DNA of 64,000 nucleotides from RGIG995 sp045543655 (GTDB lineage Bacteria > Bacillota > Clostridia > Oscillospirales > UBA644): positions 31,325 through 95,324 of the forward strand of contig JAZPXN010000093.1 in the NCBI GenBank assembly GCA_045543655.1, written 5' to 3'. Below, piece after piece: positions 1 to 8,292 of this stretch; position 1 is the stretch's first letter; each line of letters opens with the position of its first letter. The notes beneath the pieces are model-generated. The model saw only the letters and a program-made list of their open reading frames with translations, was not told the origin of the DNA and did no database searches. A program made the translations under genes and the position numbers.

Positions 1-387
1 CGGAGCGACGGATACGATCTCGCGGCAGAGAGCCTTGAACTGCTCGCCCCCAACCAATCCTTCGATCTTTTCAAGAACGGCAGCCCTCCGATCATCGGAC
101 TGATTCAACTCGGATTCCTCCTTTACGGAGACCGCTTCCAAGGTAAACTTCACGTCGCTGTCGGTATAGGGGCGACCAAACAATCGGGTAAACACGCCCT
201 TGGAGCGGGGATTCCAATCCAAATCCTCGTAGGAAGAGCGAATTAAAAGCGTACAACGGGAGTCTTCCAGAGCTTCCAGGGTAGCGTTGCTTTTGTAGGT
301 GTTGACGTACAGCTCGGCGAATTGTTGCACGCCTCCGGGGAATTCCCGCAAAAAATCAAGGGTAAATTCAACAATCAATCGAAACAT
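1..387 (-). CDS. Unknown protein, N-terminal part only
   Basis: An open frame runs from an ATG at 387 off the left window edge, giving the first 129 residues (begins MFRLIVEFTLDF). The start is supported by a GAGG ribosome site about 7 nt upstream and a consensus promoter at 419-447. The segment is soluble in character, with no signal peptide or membrane helix, and is rich in charged residues toward residues 80-120 (KVEE-like, EKIEGLVGGEQF). I do not recognise the family, and the missing C-terminal part prevents a functional call. It could be the N-terminus of a large cytoplasmic protein. Confidence 0.6.
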   Translation of the reverse strand, partial: MFRLIVEFTLDFLREFPGGVQQFAELYVNTYKSNATLEALEDSRCTLLIRSSYEDLDWNPRSKGVFTRLFGRPYTDSDVKFTLEAVSVKEESELNQSDDRRAAVLEKIEGLVGGEQFKALCREIVSVAP

Positions 388-418
388 AACAAACCTCGCA
401 TATCGTGTTCTTCCTCTT

Positions 419-447
419 ATTATACCGCAAAATTCGACAATTGTCAA
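419..447 (-). promoter_or_regulatory. Promoter of the partial left-edge gene
   Basis: On the minus strand TTGACA (447-442) and TATAAT (424-419) are separated by exactly 17 nt. This is a perfect vegetative promoter about 32 nt upstream of the ATG at 387. Confidence 0.85.
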
Positions 448-449
448 GC

Positions 450-495
450 AAAAAAAGAGGGCTGCCGCTCCGTTCGAAAAAACTTTCTGCGGCAG
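450..495 (-). terminator. Terminator after the GNAT acetyltransferase
   Basis: On the minus strand a 7-bp CTGCCGC/GCGGCAG stem (489-495 with 462-468) closes a 20-nt loop and is followed by CCCTC and a run of seven T. It ends directly before the -35 box of the next promoter. Confidence 0.6.
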
Positions 496-505
496 ACCTC
501 ATAAA

Positions 506-1063
506 TCAGAATATTTTATTGATACTCCCCTTGAACATGGTTATCTCTCCGGGCATATCCCCATCCGCGGGAACGGTCTCGTAGACCTTGAAGCCGTTCC
601 GTTCAAAGGCCTTCCGGGCACGCTCGTTATAATCGAAAATGCCGAAGGCGAAAAGGTGGGAGCAGGAGGTCCGTTCAAAGGCGAAACGGCACAGAAGGCC
701 GATGGCCCGGCTTCCGTAAGACTTGCCCCATTGATCCGCTTCACCGATCATAATATCGATACGGCGGCAATCCGTAGAGGAAGCAAGGGGCTCCGGAAAG
801 GGGGAACGCATAGGTTGAATCCGACATTCACCGATGGCAACGCCGTCCACCTCAATCATGAAGCAATCGGCCTTCTGAGACAGGGCGGCATAGGTGGAGG
901 CGACTTCTTCCTCCGTATAGGGCTCCACGTCTCCTTCGCTGAAATGCAGGACGTTTTCATCCCCGTTCCATTTAGAAAGCAAGGGAAGATCATCGTCGGT
1001 CATAGGACGAAGAACGACGGTATCGTCGGAAAAGGTTTTGGAATGAGGGCGGATGAGGGACAT
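506..1063 (-). CDS. GNAT family N-acetyltransferase (RimL/AAC(6')-like)
   Basis: The 185-residue protein has the layout of small cytoplasmic GNAT acetyltransferases that move an acetyl group from acetyl-CoA to an amine. The N-terminal strand has VVLRPMTDDDLPLLSKWN, typical of RimJ/RimL and aminoglycoside 6'-N-acetyltransferase relatives. The acetyl-CoA loop is QWGKSYGSRAI near residue 112. The C-terminal NERARKAFERNGFKV is the conserved last helix-strand. The start follows AAGGAG by 6-7 nt. No promoter is visible between it and the hairpin at 1082-1115, so it may rely on read-through. Substrate cannot be deduced: protein alpha-amine, small amine or antibiotic are all possible. Confidence 0.85.
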   Translation of the reverse strand: MSLIRPHSKTFSDDTVVLRPMTDDDLPLLSKWNGDENVLHFSEGDVEPYTEEEVASTYAALSQKADCFMIEVDGVAIGECRIQPMRSPFPEPLASSTDCRRIDIMIGEADQWGKSYGSRAIGLLCRFAFERTSCSHLFAFGIFDYNERARKAFERNGFKVYETVPADGDMPGEITMFKGSINKIF

Positions 1064-1081
1064 AAAAAACTCCTTCTTGAA

Positions 1082-1115
1082 AAAAATCCAAGGATCGGCT
1101 GATCCTTGGATTTTT
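1082..1115. terminator. Perfect 15-bp hairpin between the 3D-protein gene and the acetyltransferase
   Basis: AAAAATCCAAGGATC pairs perfectly with GATCCTTGGATTTTT around a GGCT loop, with A and T tracts on both sides. On the minus strand it lies after the 3D-protein stop and only about 8 nt before the acetyltransferase ribosome site. Confidence 0.9.
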
Positions 1116-1129
1116 CGTTTTCACTTGGA

Positions 1130-2122
1130 TCAAGAGCCGGAACTGACCACGTAAACCGTTCCGGTACGGCGGCCGAAATAGGTACAATCGGCTTCCGAGG
1201 GAAGGAAAAGGTCAACGATATTGCCCTTGATGGCACCGCCGGTATCCTTTGCATAACAATAGCCGTAAACGAAGCCGTTGTCAAGCACGATATACAGATA
1301 CGAGTGCATCGGAATAACGCTCCGATCGACGGCGACGTAGCCCACCTGCGCTTTTGCGCCGGAGGCCGTAATGGAAGCACCCGTGCGATTATAGGTGTAC
1401 GCCGTAAAACTGCAGGACAGCTTTTTCACGTAATTGGTCGGCGCACCGCCCCCCACGTTCAGCAGATGAGAAGCATCCACGTAAACGACAGCGTTCTTCG
1501 GCTTGGAAATGACCTTCGAGGAAATCCGGGTGGTTTCGACGACGACGCCGTCGACCATCTTGACCCGGTTGGTCACCTCCCGGATCCCGGGAGTGCCCGT
1601 CGTGTTCTTCAGTCGGGAAGCGTAGCTCCCCTTCATGGAAGGCGAAAGGGCGTAAGTCATAAGAATCTGTTTGGTTTCGAAGGGAATCGATTCACGTTCG
1701 GTAACTTCCTTGTAGGTCACGCGGCCTACTTCGACCGACATATCCGCCTCTAACTCCGCAGAAAGATCGTAATTGACCGTATCCTCCGCATTGAGATAAA
1801 CGTCGTTTCGGTAAAGAAGATCAAGAACCGTCTGCCGTTCTTCTTTATCATAGCAGAAGGTGTGTTCTTCACCGTCTACCTTAAGATGAACGAGATAGGA
1901 GTTGTTCCCGCTGACGACGATCTCTTCAGGCTCGGCGTCAGACGAAAACGAGGTGATCTGTCCGGTCAAACGTCCGGTGTCATCGGGGGTCTCTTCCGCA
2001 AACATCGCAATGCCGCAGACCGAGGCCAGCACCGCCGTCAACAGGAGGGCCAGAAGCGTAAAAAGCACTTTCCGATCCCCGAAGACGGAAGACAGGCGAA
2101 CGTTTTTCGGAATTATCTTCAT
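1130..2122 (-). CDS. Cell-wall G5/3D domain protein (YabE/YocH-like)
   Basis: This 330-residue protein has a short basic N-terminus and one membrane-type segment at about residues 20-42, either a signal anchor or a signal peptide. A DUF348-like ubiquitin-fold region follows (about 60-125), then a G5-like region (about 130-215) and a C-terminal 3D domain (about 250-325). The 3D domain keeps its three aspartates (AVDRSVIP, AKDTGG, NIVDLF), the signature of lytic transglycosylase-like cell-wall proteins such as YabE and YocH. It probably remodels peptidoglycan outside the cell. It is transcribed as a single gene ended by the hairpin at 1082-1115. The assignment to family is firm; enzymatic activity is inferred. 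Confidence 0.85.
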   Translation of the reverse strand: MKIIPKNVRLSSVFGDRKVLFTLLALLLTAVLASVCGIAMFAEETPDDTGRLTGQITSFSSDAEPEEIVVSGNNSYLVHLKVDGEEHTFCYDKEERQTVLDLLYRNDVYLNAEDTVNYDLSAELEADMSVEVGRVTYKEVTERESIPFETKQILMTYALSPSMKGSYASRLKNTTGTPGIREVTNRVKMVDGVVVETTRISSKVISKPKNAVVYVDASHLLNVGGGAPTNYVKKLSCSFTAYTYNRTGASITASGAKAQVGYVAVDRSVIPMHSYLYIVLDNGFVYGYCYAKDTGGAIKGNIVDLFLPSEADCTYFGRRTGTVYVVSSGS

Positions 2123-2342
2123 TAAAACACCACCGTAGTAATTGTTTTGTCACGATCTATATGAACCTGCCGGCCGGGAGAACCCGGCACAGACAGGGGT
2201 ATAATCATTGCAACCAGGTCGAAGGGCTTGGTCCAACCCAATTACTAATGTATACGCATCGGAGATCGGTGGTATGATCCCGATACGTAGCAGAGATTGC
2301 TTTAAGCAACGCAAAAAGCAACGATATCTTCTGCGGAGATAC
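2123..2342 (-). other. 220-nt leader/intergenic stretch upstream of the 3D-protein gene
   Basis: It contains a GC-rich hairpin (CCGGG-TTCT-CCCGG, 2176-2189 region) and, nearer rpsI, an ATTGCTTTAAGCAA inverted repeat around 2296-2310. Genes of this class are often controlled by a c-di-AMP (ydaO) riboswitch, but I could not find that motif's conserved core. No clear -35/-10 pair was found. Confidence 0.35.
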
Positions 2343-2747
2343 TCAGCGCTTGGAGAACTGAGGAGCGCGGCGGGCAGCCTTCAAGCCGTACTTCTTTCTT
2401 TCCTTCATACGAGGATCGCGGGTAAGAAGACCGGCCTTCTTCAGGGTAGCCTTGTAAGCCTCGGCATCGATCTTGACCAGAGCGCGGGCAAGACCGTGAC
2501 GGATCGCGCCGGCCTGACCGGAAACGCCGCCGCCGACGACCTTGACGACAAGATCGAACTTGCCAATGGTCTCGGTGAGAGCCATGGGCTGACGAACGAT
2601 GAGCTTCAGAGTCTCAAGACCGAAGTAATCGTCAATGTCTCTGCCGTTGATGGTGATCTTGCCGGTGCCTTCGTAAACGCGAACGCTGGCAACGGACTTC
2701 TTTCTTCTACCGGTACCGTACTGGTATGCTTTCTTGGAAGTATACAT
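2343..2747 (-). CDS. rpsI: 30S ribosomal protein S9
   Basis: The 134-residue product is a full-length S9 of the small ribosomal subunit. It begins MYTSKKAYQYGTGRRKKSV and ends with PQFSKR, the conserved C-terminal tail that reaches the decoding centre. The start at 2747 was chosen over the ATG at 2753 because the GGGGG ribosome site lies 9 nt upstream of 2747 but only 3 nt from 2753. It is the second gene of the rplM-rpsI operon, 17 nt after rplM, the usual arrangement in bacteria. Confidence 0.97.
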   Translation of the reverse strand: MYTSKKAYQYGTGRRKKSVASVRVYEGTGKITINGRDIDDYFGLETLKLIVRQPMALTETIGKFDLVVKVVGGGVSGQAGAIRHGLARALVKIDAEAYKATLKKAGLLTRDPRMKERKKYGLKAARRAPQFSKR

Positions 2748-2764
2748 TCTCATTGTCCCCCTAA

Positions 2765-3196
2765 TCAGTCAAGATTATAAACTTCGGGCTTCTGGGCCTG
2801 ATGTTTGTGTTCGCTACCGCGATAAACTCTCAGACGAGTCATAGCGTTGCGGCCGAGGGTGGTAGCGGGAAGCATCCCCTTAACGGCGCGCTCAAAAGCG
2901 AATTCGGGGTTTTCTTTCATAAGGGTAGCGTACTGAACTTCCTTCAGACCGCCGACCCAACCGGTGTGATGACGATAATACTTATCGGTCAGCTTTTTGC
3001 CGGTGAGAATCACTTTTTCGGCGTTGAGGACGATGACGTGATCACCGCAGTCAACGTGAGCGGTGTAGGTGGGCTTATGCTTGCCCTTCAGGATTTTCGC
3101 CACTTCGCTAGCAACGCGGCCCAGGGGCTTGTTTGCAGCGTCGACGATGTACCATTTGCGATCGATTTCGGTCGCTTTCGCCATAAATGTTGCCAT
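2765..3196 (-). CDS. rplM: 50S ribosomal protein L13
   Basis: The 143-residue product is a full-length L13. Landmarks are the N-terminal WYIVDAANKPLGR, the central GDHVIVLNAEKV and the C-terminal LRVYRGSEHKH. The ATG at 3196 lies 9 nt after GGAGG; an in-frame ATG at 3205 directly abuts that site and is too close. The consensus promoter at 3254-3282 drives it, and rpsI follows in the same operon. Confidence 0.97.
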   Translation of the reverse strand: MATFMAKATEIDRKWYIVDAANKPLGRVASEVAKILKGKHKPTYTAHVDCGDHVIVLNAEKVILTGKKLTDKYYRHHTGWVGGLKEVQYATLMKENPEFAFERAVKGMLPATTLGRNAMTRLRVYRGSEHKHQAQKPEVYNLD

Positions 3197-3215
3197 GACT
3201 AGCATCCTCCGTTTT

Positions 3216-3232
3216 CATTCTATTTCAGAATG
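3216..3232 (-). promoter_or_regulatory. Small hairpin in the rplM leader
   Basis: In the short 5' leader CATTCT and AGAATG form a 6-bp hairpin around a GAAAT loop, just upstream of the rplM ribosome site. Autoregulatory L13 leaders exist in Bacillota, but this element is small and I cannot match it to that family. Confidence 0.3.
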
Positions 3233-3253
3233 TGTATTTTTTTCAGCCTGACT

Positions 3254-3282
3254 ATTATATCACACGGGACGGATTTTGTCAA
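3254..3282 (-). promoter_or_regulatory. Promoter of rplM-rpsI
   Basis: TTGACA (3282-3277) and TATAAT (3259-3254) with a 17-nt spacer on the minus strand, about 58 nt upstream of the rplM start. Confidence 0.9.
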
Positions 3283-3320
3283 TAGGTTTTTGAAAATTTT
3301 TTAATTTATACAATCCGAAC

Positions 3321-3360
3321 TTTGATTTTCTTTCGTTTTCTTCGTTTTTCTTTGTTTTTC
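3321..3360. repeat. Four imperfect 10-nt pyrimidine repeats
   Basis: Four consecutive decamers read tttgattttc, tttcgttttc, ttcgtttttc and tttgtttttc on the plus strand, directly after the rqcH stop codon (purine-rich on the transcribed strand). No hairpin terminator was found here, so this tract is all that separates rqcH from the rplM promoter. Confidence 0.7.
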
Positions 3361-3361
3361 T

Positions 3362-5107
3362 TTAATCGCAATTCTTGTTCTGAAGCCGCTTGCACAGTTC
3401 GGGGTCGGGATTTACGTAGGCGGTACGGTAGGTTTCGTAGACGACCATCCCGGGCTTTGCGCCGGCAGGCTTGCGGATATTACGGATCTCGGTATAGTCC
3501 ACGGCAACGTTGTCCGCCTCCCGCAGACTGCTGTTCGTAGCCGCAATGATCGCGGCCTCGGTCATCCCCTCGTCGGTGGCGGGGCGGTCGTCAAGCAGCA
3601 TGACCGTATGGCTTCCCGGAGAATTCTTGACGTGGAACCAGATATCCCGTCGGCCGGCGGTACGCAGAGTCAAGGTATCGTTCTGCAGATTGTTCCGTCC
3701 ACACAGAACCGTAAAGCCGTCGGAGGTGGTATAGCGGAGAGGCTTGGACTGCTCCCGGTCTTTTCCCTGCTTTTTGGCCGCCTTGCGCAGGTATCCCTGA
3801 CTTGCAAGCTCCCGGCGAAGATCAGTCAATTCCGCCAAGCCGACAGCACGGGTCAGAGCGTCGGAAACGGAATTGAGATATTCCAGTTCTGCGGTAGCAA
3901 GCTCGATCTGCTCTTTAAGAACATTCTTTGCGGTTTGAGCCTTTTTATACTTCTTATAATACAGTTGGGCGTTCCGGCTGGCGGAAAGGGAGGGGTCAAG
4001 GGGAATCTTCACGTCGGCAGGGGGGTCTTTGGTATAGTCGGGAAGGATCACGGAAGATTCGTGCCCCTTAAATATATATAGGTTGGAAAGAATCAAATCG
4101 CCGAAGGTTTTGTATTCCTCCGCCCTGGCGCTGTCGGCCAGTTCCGCCCGCTGAGCCTCGATCTTCCGGGAAAGCCGTGCGGTAGCGGTGGAGATAAACT
4201 TGGAAATATCGGCGGAATGGCGGCGGATATGCTCCACCGTATCCTTTTCCGAAAAATAGGAATCCATCGCCTCGGAGCAGGTAGGGAAGGATTGGGTGGT
4301 AAACGCGGCACCGTACTGGGTGACGGGGAAGCAGTAAAAATCCTTGGGAACCGCCCCCTTCAAAACGGTGGGAACGTATTCCTGTCCCTCAATCTTCGCC
4401 TTCAGGTCTTTCAGGGCGGCGGTCAGGGCGGGAGCGCCGAAACCGGGCTGACAGGACAGATCCGCATCGCAGACCCCGAAGGTCCGGTAGGAGATCTCCC
4501 GGGACAGAAGCGGCGAAAAGCCCTCGAAATGATTGGTCAAATACCGGTCTGCCCGTTCCTCTCCGTCGGGGACGGGGAAGGTGAAGTCGTCGAGAATGGA
4601 GATTTTGTTTTGAGAGGGAGGCAGCTGATAGATCACGCCGGGCAGCAGCTTGCGGGGGGAATTCGCCGAAAGATCCACCTGCCGCAGGGCGTCGAAGATC
4701 TTTCCGTTGCCGTCGGTGAGAATGAGATTGCTGGCGCGCCCCATAATCTCGATGATCAGCCGCTTCTCCACCGCTTCATAAAAATCGTTTTTGCAATCGA
4801 ACCGCAGAATCAGCACGCGCTCCAATCCGGGCTGAACTGCCTCGATAAGGCGGGCGGCGGCAAGATGCTTGCGCAGAAGCATACAGAAATTGGGGGCGTA
4901 GGCCGGGTTCTCCTTGGGGTAGCCAATCCATTGCACCCGGGGAGAAACGGCGTTGGCAGAAAGCAGGAGCCGGCGGTTTTCCCCCTTGGAATAGAAATAC
5001 AGAACCACCTCGTCCCGTTCGGGCTGGGTGATTCGGTCAAGACGCGCTCCGGCATGGCGGGACAGCTCGTCCCGCAGAGCATGGAGCATAATTCCGTCGA
5101 TAGGCAT
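3362..5107 (-). CDS. rqcH: NFACT ribosome quality control factor RqcH
   Basis: The 581-residue protein matches NFACT proteins (Rqc2/NEMF; RqcH or YloA/FbpA in Bacillota). An NFACT-N region covers about residues 1-200, with the conserved IEIMGRASNLILTD segment. A charged coiled-coil middle lies at about 260-430, and the C-terminal NFACT-R domain has DIWFHVKNSPGSHT and PGMVVYETYRT. RqcH binds stalled 50S-peptidyl-tRNA complexes and recruits alanyl-tRNA to add C-terminal alanine tails that mark the peptide for degradation. It is the last gene of the operon that starts at 11049, 21 nt after the Nif3-like gene. Older annotations call such proteins fibronectin-binding. Confidence 0.93.
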   Translation of the reverse strand: MPIDGIMLHALRDELSRHAGARLDRITQPERDEVVLYFYSKGENRRLLLSANAVSPRVQWIGYPKENPAYAPNFCMLLRKHLAAARLIEAVQPGLERVLILRFDCKNDFYEAVEKRLIIEIMGRASNLILTDGNGKIFDALRQVDLSANSPRKLLPGVIYQLPPSQNKISILDDFTFPVPDGEERADRYLTNHFEGFSPLLSREISYRTFGVCDADLSCQPGFGAPALTAALKDLKAKIEGQEYVPTVLKGAVPKDFYCFPVTQYGAAFTTQSFPTCSEAMDSYFSEKDTVEHIRRHSADISKFISTATARLSRKIEAQRAELADSARAEEYKTFGDLILSNLYIFKGHESSVILPDYTKDPPADVKIPLDPSLSASRNAQLYYKKYKKAQTAKNVLKEQIELATAELEYLNSVSDALTRAVGLAELTDLRRELASQGYLRKAAKKQGKDREQSKPLRYTTSDGFTVLCGRNNLQNDTLTLRTAGRRDIWFHVKNSPGSHTVMLLDDRPATDEGMTEAAIIAATNSSLREADNVAVDYTEIRNIRKPAGAKPGMVVYETYRTAYVNPDPELCKRLQNKNCD

Positions 5108-5128
5108 GGCAATATAATTCCTTCCGGA

Positions 5129-5887
5129 TCAGATAGATAGTACGGGATCGTCAAAGGAGCTGTAGACGATCTCAAGGGAGGGGTCAGCCTCGGTCAGCCA
5201 GGCGGCGAGGACGGGCAAAACGATAACTTCCGTAGCGAAATGCCCCGCTTCGATCAGATTGATCCCGCTCTGGGCTGCCTCGAGAAAATGGTGGTATTTC
5301 GCCTCTCCGGTAAGAAGGGTATCGATATCGGTTCCCACGAGAGATTCCCACAAATCTCCACCGGAACCGCTGCAGAGGGCTACCTTATGAACGGGACGGC
5401 CACCGTCGGCGTAACGGAGGCTGTTGCAATGCAAAATCTCCTTGACCTTCGCGGCGTATCCGGCCAGAGGCATAGGGGCGGGCAAAACGCCCTTCCGGCT
5501 GACGAAACCGGGGTCGTCCCCCCACCAGGGTTCGACCTGCGTAAGAAGCACGGCGTTGGCAAGTACGTCGTTGACACCGCCATCGGCCGTATCCAGATTG
5601 GTATGCGCAGCCACGGCGGCAATCCCCTTTTCGATCAAGCGATAGACCCGATCCTCGGGAGTAAAATTCTTTTGAGCGGTAAAAAGGGCGGGGTGATGCG
5701 TCAGGATCAGGTCTGCCCCGGCCGCCTCGGCCTCGTCGATCACGGAATAGGTAATATCAAGGGAAAGCAGGACCTTCCGGATCTCCCGGTCTTTATCTCC
5801 GCAGAGAAGGCCGGAGTTATCAAAGGACAGAGCGGTGGAAAAGGGGGCTTTGCGATCAATGACCGCAAGAATATCAGCAAGTTTCAT
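5129..5887 (-). CDS. Nif3-like dinuclear metal centre protein (YqfO family)
   Basis: The 252-residue protein carries the metal-binding signatures of the NIF3/DUF34 family: LTHHPALF near residue 63, AAHTNLDTADGG near 92 and the C-terminal EAGHFATE. Family members form hexameric rings with a dimetal site. Some have GTP cyclohydrolase-like activity, but the general role is unsettled. Its start overlaps the trmK stop by 14 nt, so the two are probably translationally coupled, a pairing common in Bacillota. At 252 residues it is the short form, lacking the PII-like insertion found in some relatives. Confidence 0.92.
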   Translation of the reverse strand: MKLADILAVIDRKAPFSTALSFDNSGLLCGDKDREIRKVLLSLDITYSVIDEAEAAGADLILTHHPALFTAQKNFTPEDRVYRLIEKGIAAVAAHTNLDTADGGVNDVLANAVLLTQVEPWWGDDPGFVSRKGVLPAPMPLAGYAAKVKEILHCNSLRYADGGRPVHKVALCSGSGGDLWESLVGTDIDTLLTGEAKYHHFLEAAQSGINLIEAGHFATEVIVLPVLAAWLTEADPSLEIVYSSFDDPVLSI

Positions 5888-6587
5888 CGTGAAGTCTCCT
5901 TGAATAGGTTCGCCAAAGATCAGAAAGGCGGCGGATCAGGTCTTCTTCCAGAGCGATGGCGGCGGAATCTTCGGTCTCGGCCCGGCGCAGACCGAGAAGG
6001 CGCTTTTGGTGAGAGGAAAGCAGTTTTTCGATATAGTCCAGCGCGTCGGGGGAGCATGCGAGATTTTGGGGGAAATAACAATCGGTATCGGTAAATTCCG
6101 GCGTAGGTGTCCGGCAAACCGAAAGAATGATATACCTCTTCTCCCCTTCGGTAACGGCAATCTCCCGGAGGATGGAATACCCGTGCCGGAACAGATAGCG
6201 GCGAAGAACCTCCGGCTTGGTCATGGGTTGAAGCAGAATCTTCTCCGCGCAAACGGGGGGATGCTCGTAAAGGATCCGGGCGATCAGATCTCCTCCCATG
6301 CCGGCAATGACTACGGTATCGTAATCCTCCGGGACGGCGTGAAGGCCGTCGCTGAGAACGAGGGAAATACGGTCGGAAAAACCGCTTTTCTCCACGGCGG
6401 AGGAGGCTCGGGCAAGAGGCCCCCGATTGACGTCGCAGGCGTATGCACGGCGACAAAGCCCCGCTTCGATCATATAAACCGGAAGGTGGGCGTGGTCGGT
6501 GCCGATATCGGCGACGACACCGCAGGGCGCCGCGAGATCGGCAATGGCCGCAAGGCGGGGCGGCAGGGTTACGGAATGATCAGACAT
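5874..6587 (-). CDS. trmK: tRNA (adenine(22)-N(1))-methyltransferase TrmK
   Basis: The 237-residue protein is a class I S-adenosylmethionine methyltransferase. The SAM site GVVADIGTDHAHLP lies near residue 22, and AGMGGDLI and LQPMTKPEVLRRYL are typical of TrmK/YqfN. TrmK methylates N1 of adenine 22 in tRNA. I chose the ATG at 6587 because GAGGA lies 5-6 nt upstream; a longer frame to 6644 has no ribosome site and overlaps the preceding gene's end. It is coupled to the Nif3-like gene by a 14-nt overlap. Confidence 0.93.
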   Translation of the reverse strand: MSDHSVTLPPRLAAIADLAAPCGVVADIGTDHAHLPVYMIEAGLCRRAYACDVNRGPLARASSAVEKSGFSDRISLVLSDGLHAVPEDYDTVVIAGMGGDLIARILYEHPPVCAEKILLQPMTKPEVLRRYLFRHGYSILREIAVTEGEKRYIILSVCRTPTPEFTDTDCYFPQNLACSPDALDYIEKLLSSHQKRLLGLRRAETEDSAAIALEEDLIRRLSDLWRTYSRRLHDETC

Positions 6588-6633
6588 AATATCCTCAAGT
6601 AAAAGGCGGGGAAAGGCTTTCCCCGCCGAATTT

Positions 6634-6828
6634 TCAGCCTTCAATGGCAGCGTTCAGGGCTTCGAGAACCTCGTCGACCTCCAGCCCGTGAACGACGCAG
6701 GCTTCTCCGATGGTCTCCCCACGGGCGGCCATACAGCCGATGCAATGCATTCCGAACTGAGGCAGAATCTGCGCAGCCTCGGGATAGGCGCGCAAAATAT
6801 CTCCGATCAGCATATCCTTCGTAATCAT
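6634..6828 (-). CDS. DUF1858 domain protein
   Basis: This 64-residue protein matches the small DUF1858 (hybrid-cluster-associated) type. It begins MITKDMLIGDIL, has YPEAAQILPQFGMHCIGC in the middle and ends in a helix (EVDEVLEALNAAI). The Cys pair CIGC, preceded by H, resembles a metal- or disulfide-binding site. An ideal AAGGAGG site lies 8-9 nt upstream. It sits between the foldase lipoprotein and trmK in one operon; no direct function is known, though a redox or Fe-S-related role is often assumed. Confidence 0.85.
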   Translation of the reverse strand: MITKDMLIGDILRAYPEAAQILPQFGMHCIGCMAARGETIGEACVVHGLEVDEVLEALNAAIEG

Positions 6829-6858
6829 GGTAATATCCTCCTTAAAAATATATAATAC

Positions 6859-8271
6859 TTATTCTTCACCGAGGGTTTCCCGATGATTTTCGGAAAACTC
6901 CACGGCGTATTGCTTCTTCAAGCCGTCCAGCAGCTCGTAATAATCTTCGTCCTGCAGTCCGGGCAGGCAGGCTTCCTTCCAGGCGATCTCGCCGTATCCG
7001 GTGAACCACACGAGATGATAACCGTAAGCGGTTTTGATAATCGACGAATCTCCGGTTTTACGGCCTTCGGCGTAGATCCAATCGTTAATCTCCGAAACCA
7101 TCGTACCGTAAGCGAAGGCTTCGTAGAGGCCGCCGGTCTCTTTGGAGCCGGGGTCGTCGGTATTTTTGGAAGCAAGGGAAATAAAGGTCTCCTCGGAAAA
7201 ACCCGACTGCTCCCATTGCGTATAAAGCCCCTTGATCTCTTCGTACACCGCAGCATCGTCGGAATTTCCGTCCTTATCTACGGTAACGGAAAGAAGGATA
7301 TGACGCATCCCCGCAAGAGGATGCTCATCCCGCTGACGGGAAACGAAATAGCATACGGTATAAGCACCGGTACCGGTAGCGTGCACCGAAACGTCCCCTT
7401 CCTTGCGAGCTTCGTCGAAGAGCCATTCGGACATGGTAGAAGCGGCAAGATCGGAGGAAGAGATATTGGTGGCCAGGGTGGCGGCGGCGGAAGCGTAATT
7501 GTCCTTCTCATCCTCGGGAGCGTATTCCACGGCGCGATCCATAAAGAGCTGCTCGGAGGTAAGTCCGTCGGCAAAAGCGTCGGCCAGCTTTTTGACCTCG
7601 GCGGCAACGTCGGTTTCGGTGACGGCGGCAGAATCGGCGGGCAGATAATCCTCGGTCATCGTATAGACCCGGAAGGTCACGTTATCGATGGAGGCCCGGT
7701 TGTCGGCGTAATAGGCCTCGAAATCGGCGTCCTGGTAGATAATGGCGCCCAGCTTTTCATCGCAATACTGGGTGGCCAGCAGACGGTGGGAGATAAATTC
7801 CCGGTACAGCTCCGTCGAGAGGCCTTCCCCGTAATATTCGGACAGGTAATTATCCAGCGTCATGGACGCCTTCTGGGCAGCTTCGGTAGCGGAAAGAACG
7901 AAGGCGTCGACCTGAAGCAAGGATTCCTCGTTCAGCTCCATGCCCTCGGCCCGGGCGGCGTTATAGAAGCAGAATACCTGGGTCAGCATCTCTTCGGTCT
8001 GGTCCATAAAATATTCCGCCCACGTCTGCTCGGTTTCAGAAACGGTGCATTTCTGCTCGTCGAGAGGCTTTTCGGGGTCAATACCGAAATAGGAGAGATA
8101 ATCCGCATAAGAGGAGTAGAAATTCTGCACCTGAGAATGGTAGGTATACTCGTACTCTGCGGCAGAGATTTCGGTCTCGCCGACCTTCATGACTGCGTCC
8201 TTCTCCCCTCCGCAGGCGCAAAGAGAAAGAGAAAGAATCAAGATAAGAATGAATGCCGTAATTTTTTTCAA
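6859..8271 (-). CDS. Parvulin-type peptidyl-prolyl isomerase lipoprotein (PrsA/SurA-like)
   Basis: The 470-residue protein has a lipoprotein signal peptide (hydrophobic residues 5-17, lipobox LCAC with Cys20). It should be anchored on the outer face of the membrane. A SurA-type helical N-terminal region follows. The PPIase rotamase domain at about 320-440 has MRHILLSV, a SKNTDDPGSKETGGLY stretch and YGYHLVWF, as in PrsA and other parvulins. It probably assists folding of exported proteins. It is 21 nt after the LamG gene and 30 nt before the DUF1858 gene in the same operon. Confidence 0.85.
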   Translation of the reverse strand: MKKITAFILILILSLSLCACGGEKDAVMKVGETEISAAEYEYTYHSQVQNFYSSYADYLSYFGIDPEKPLDEQKCTVSETEQTWAEYFMDQTEEMLTQVFCFYNAARAEGMELNEESLLQVDAFVLSATEAAQKASMTLDNYLSEYYGEGLSTELYREFISHRLLATQYCDEKLGAIIYQDADFEAYYADNRASIDNVTFRVYTMTEDYLPADSAAVTETDVAAEVKKLADAFADGLTSEQLFMDRAVEYAPEDEKDNYASAAATLATNISSSDLAASTMSEWLFDEARKEGDVSVHATGTGAYTVCYFVSRQRDEHPLAGMRHILLSVTVDKDGNSDDAAVYEEIKGLYTQWEQSGFSEETFISLASKNTDDPGSKETGGLYEAFAYGTMVSEINDWIYAEGRKTGDSSIIKTAYGYHLVWFTGYGEIAWKEACLPGLQDEDYYELLDGLKKQYAVEFSENHRETLGEE

Positions 8272-8292
8272 AGTAAATACCTCCGGGAAAGA

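Noticed and set aside
2123..2342. c-di-AMP (ydaO) riboswitch before the cell-wall 3D protein gene
   Set aside because: Known for this gene class, but the conserved core segments could not be found in the leader.
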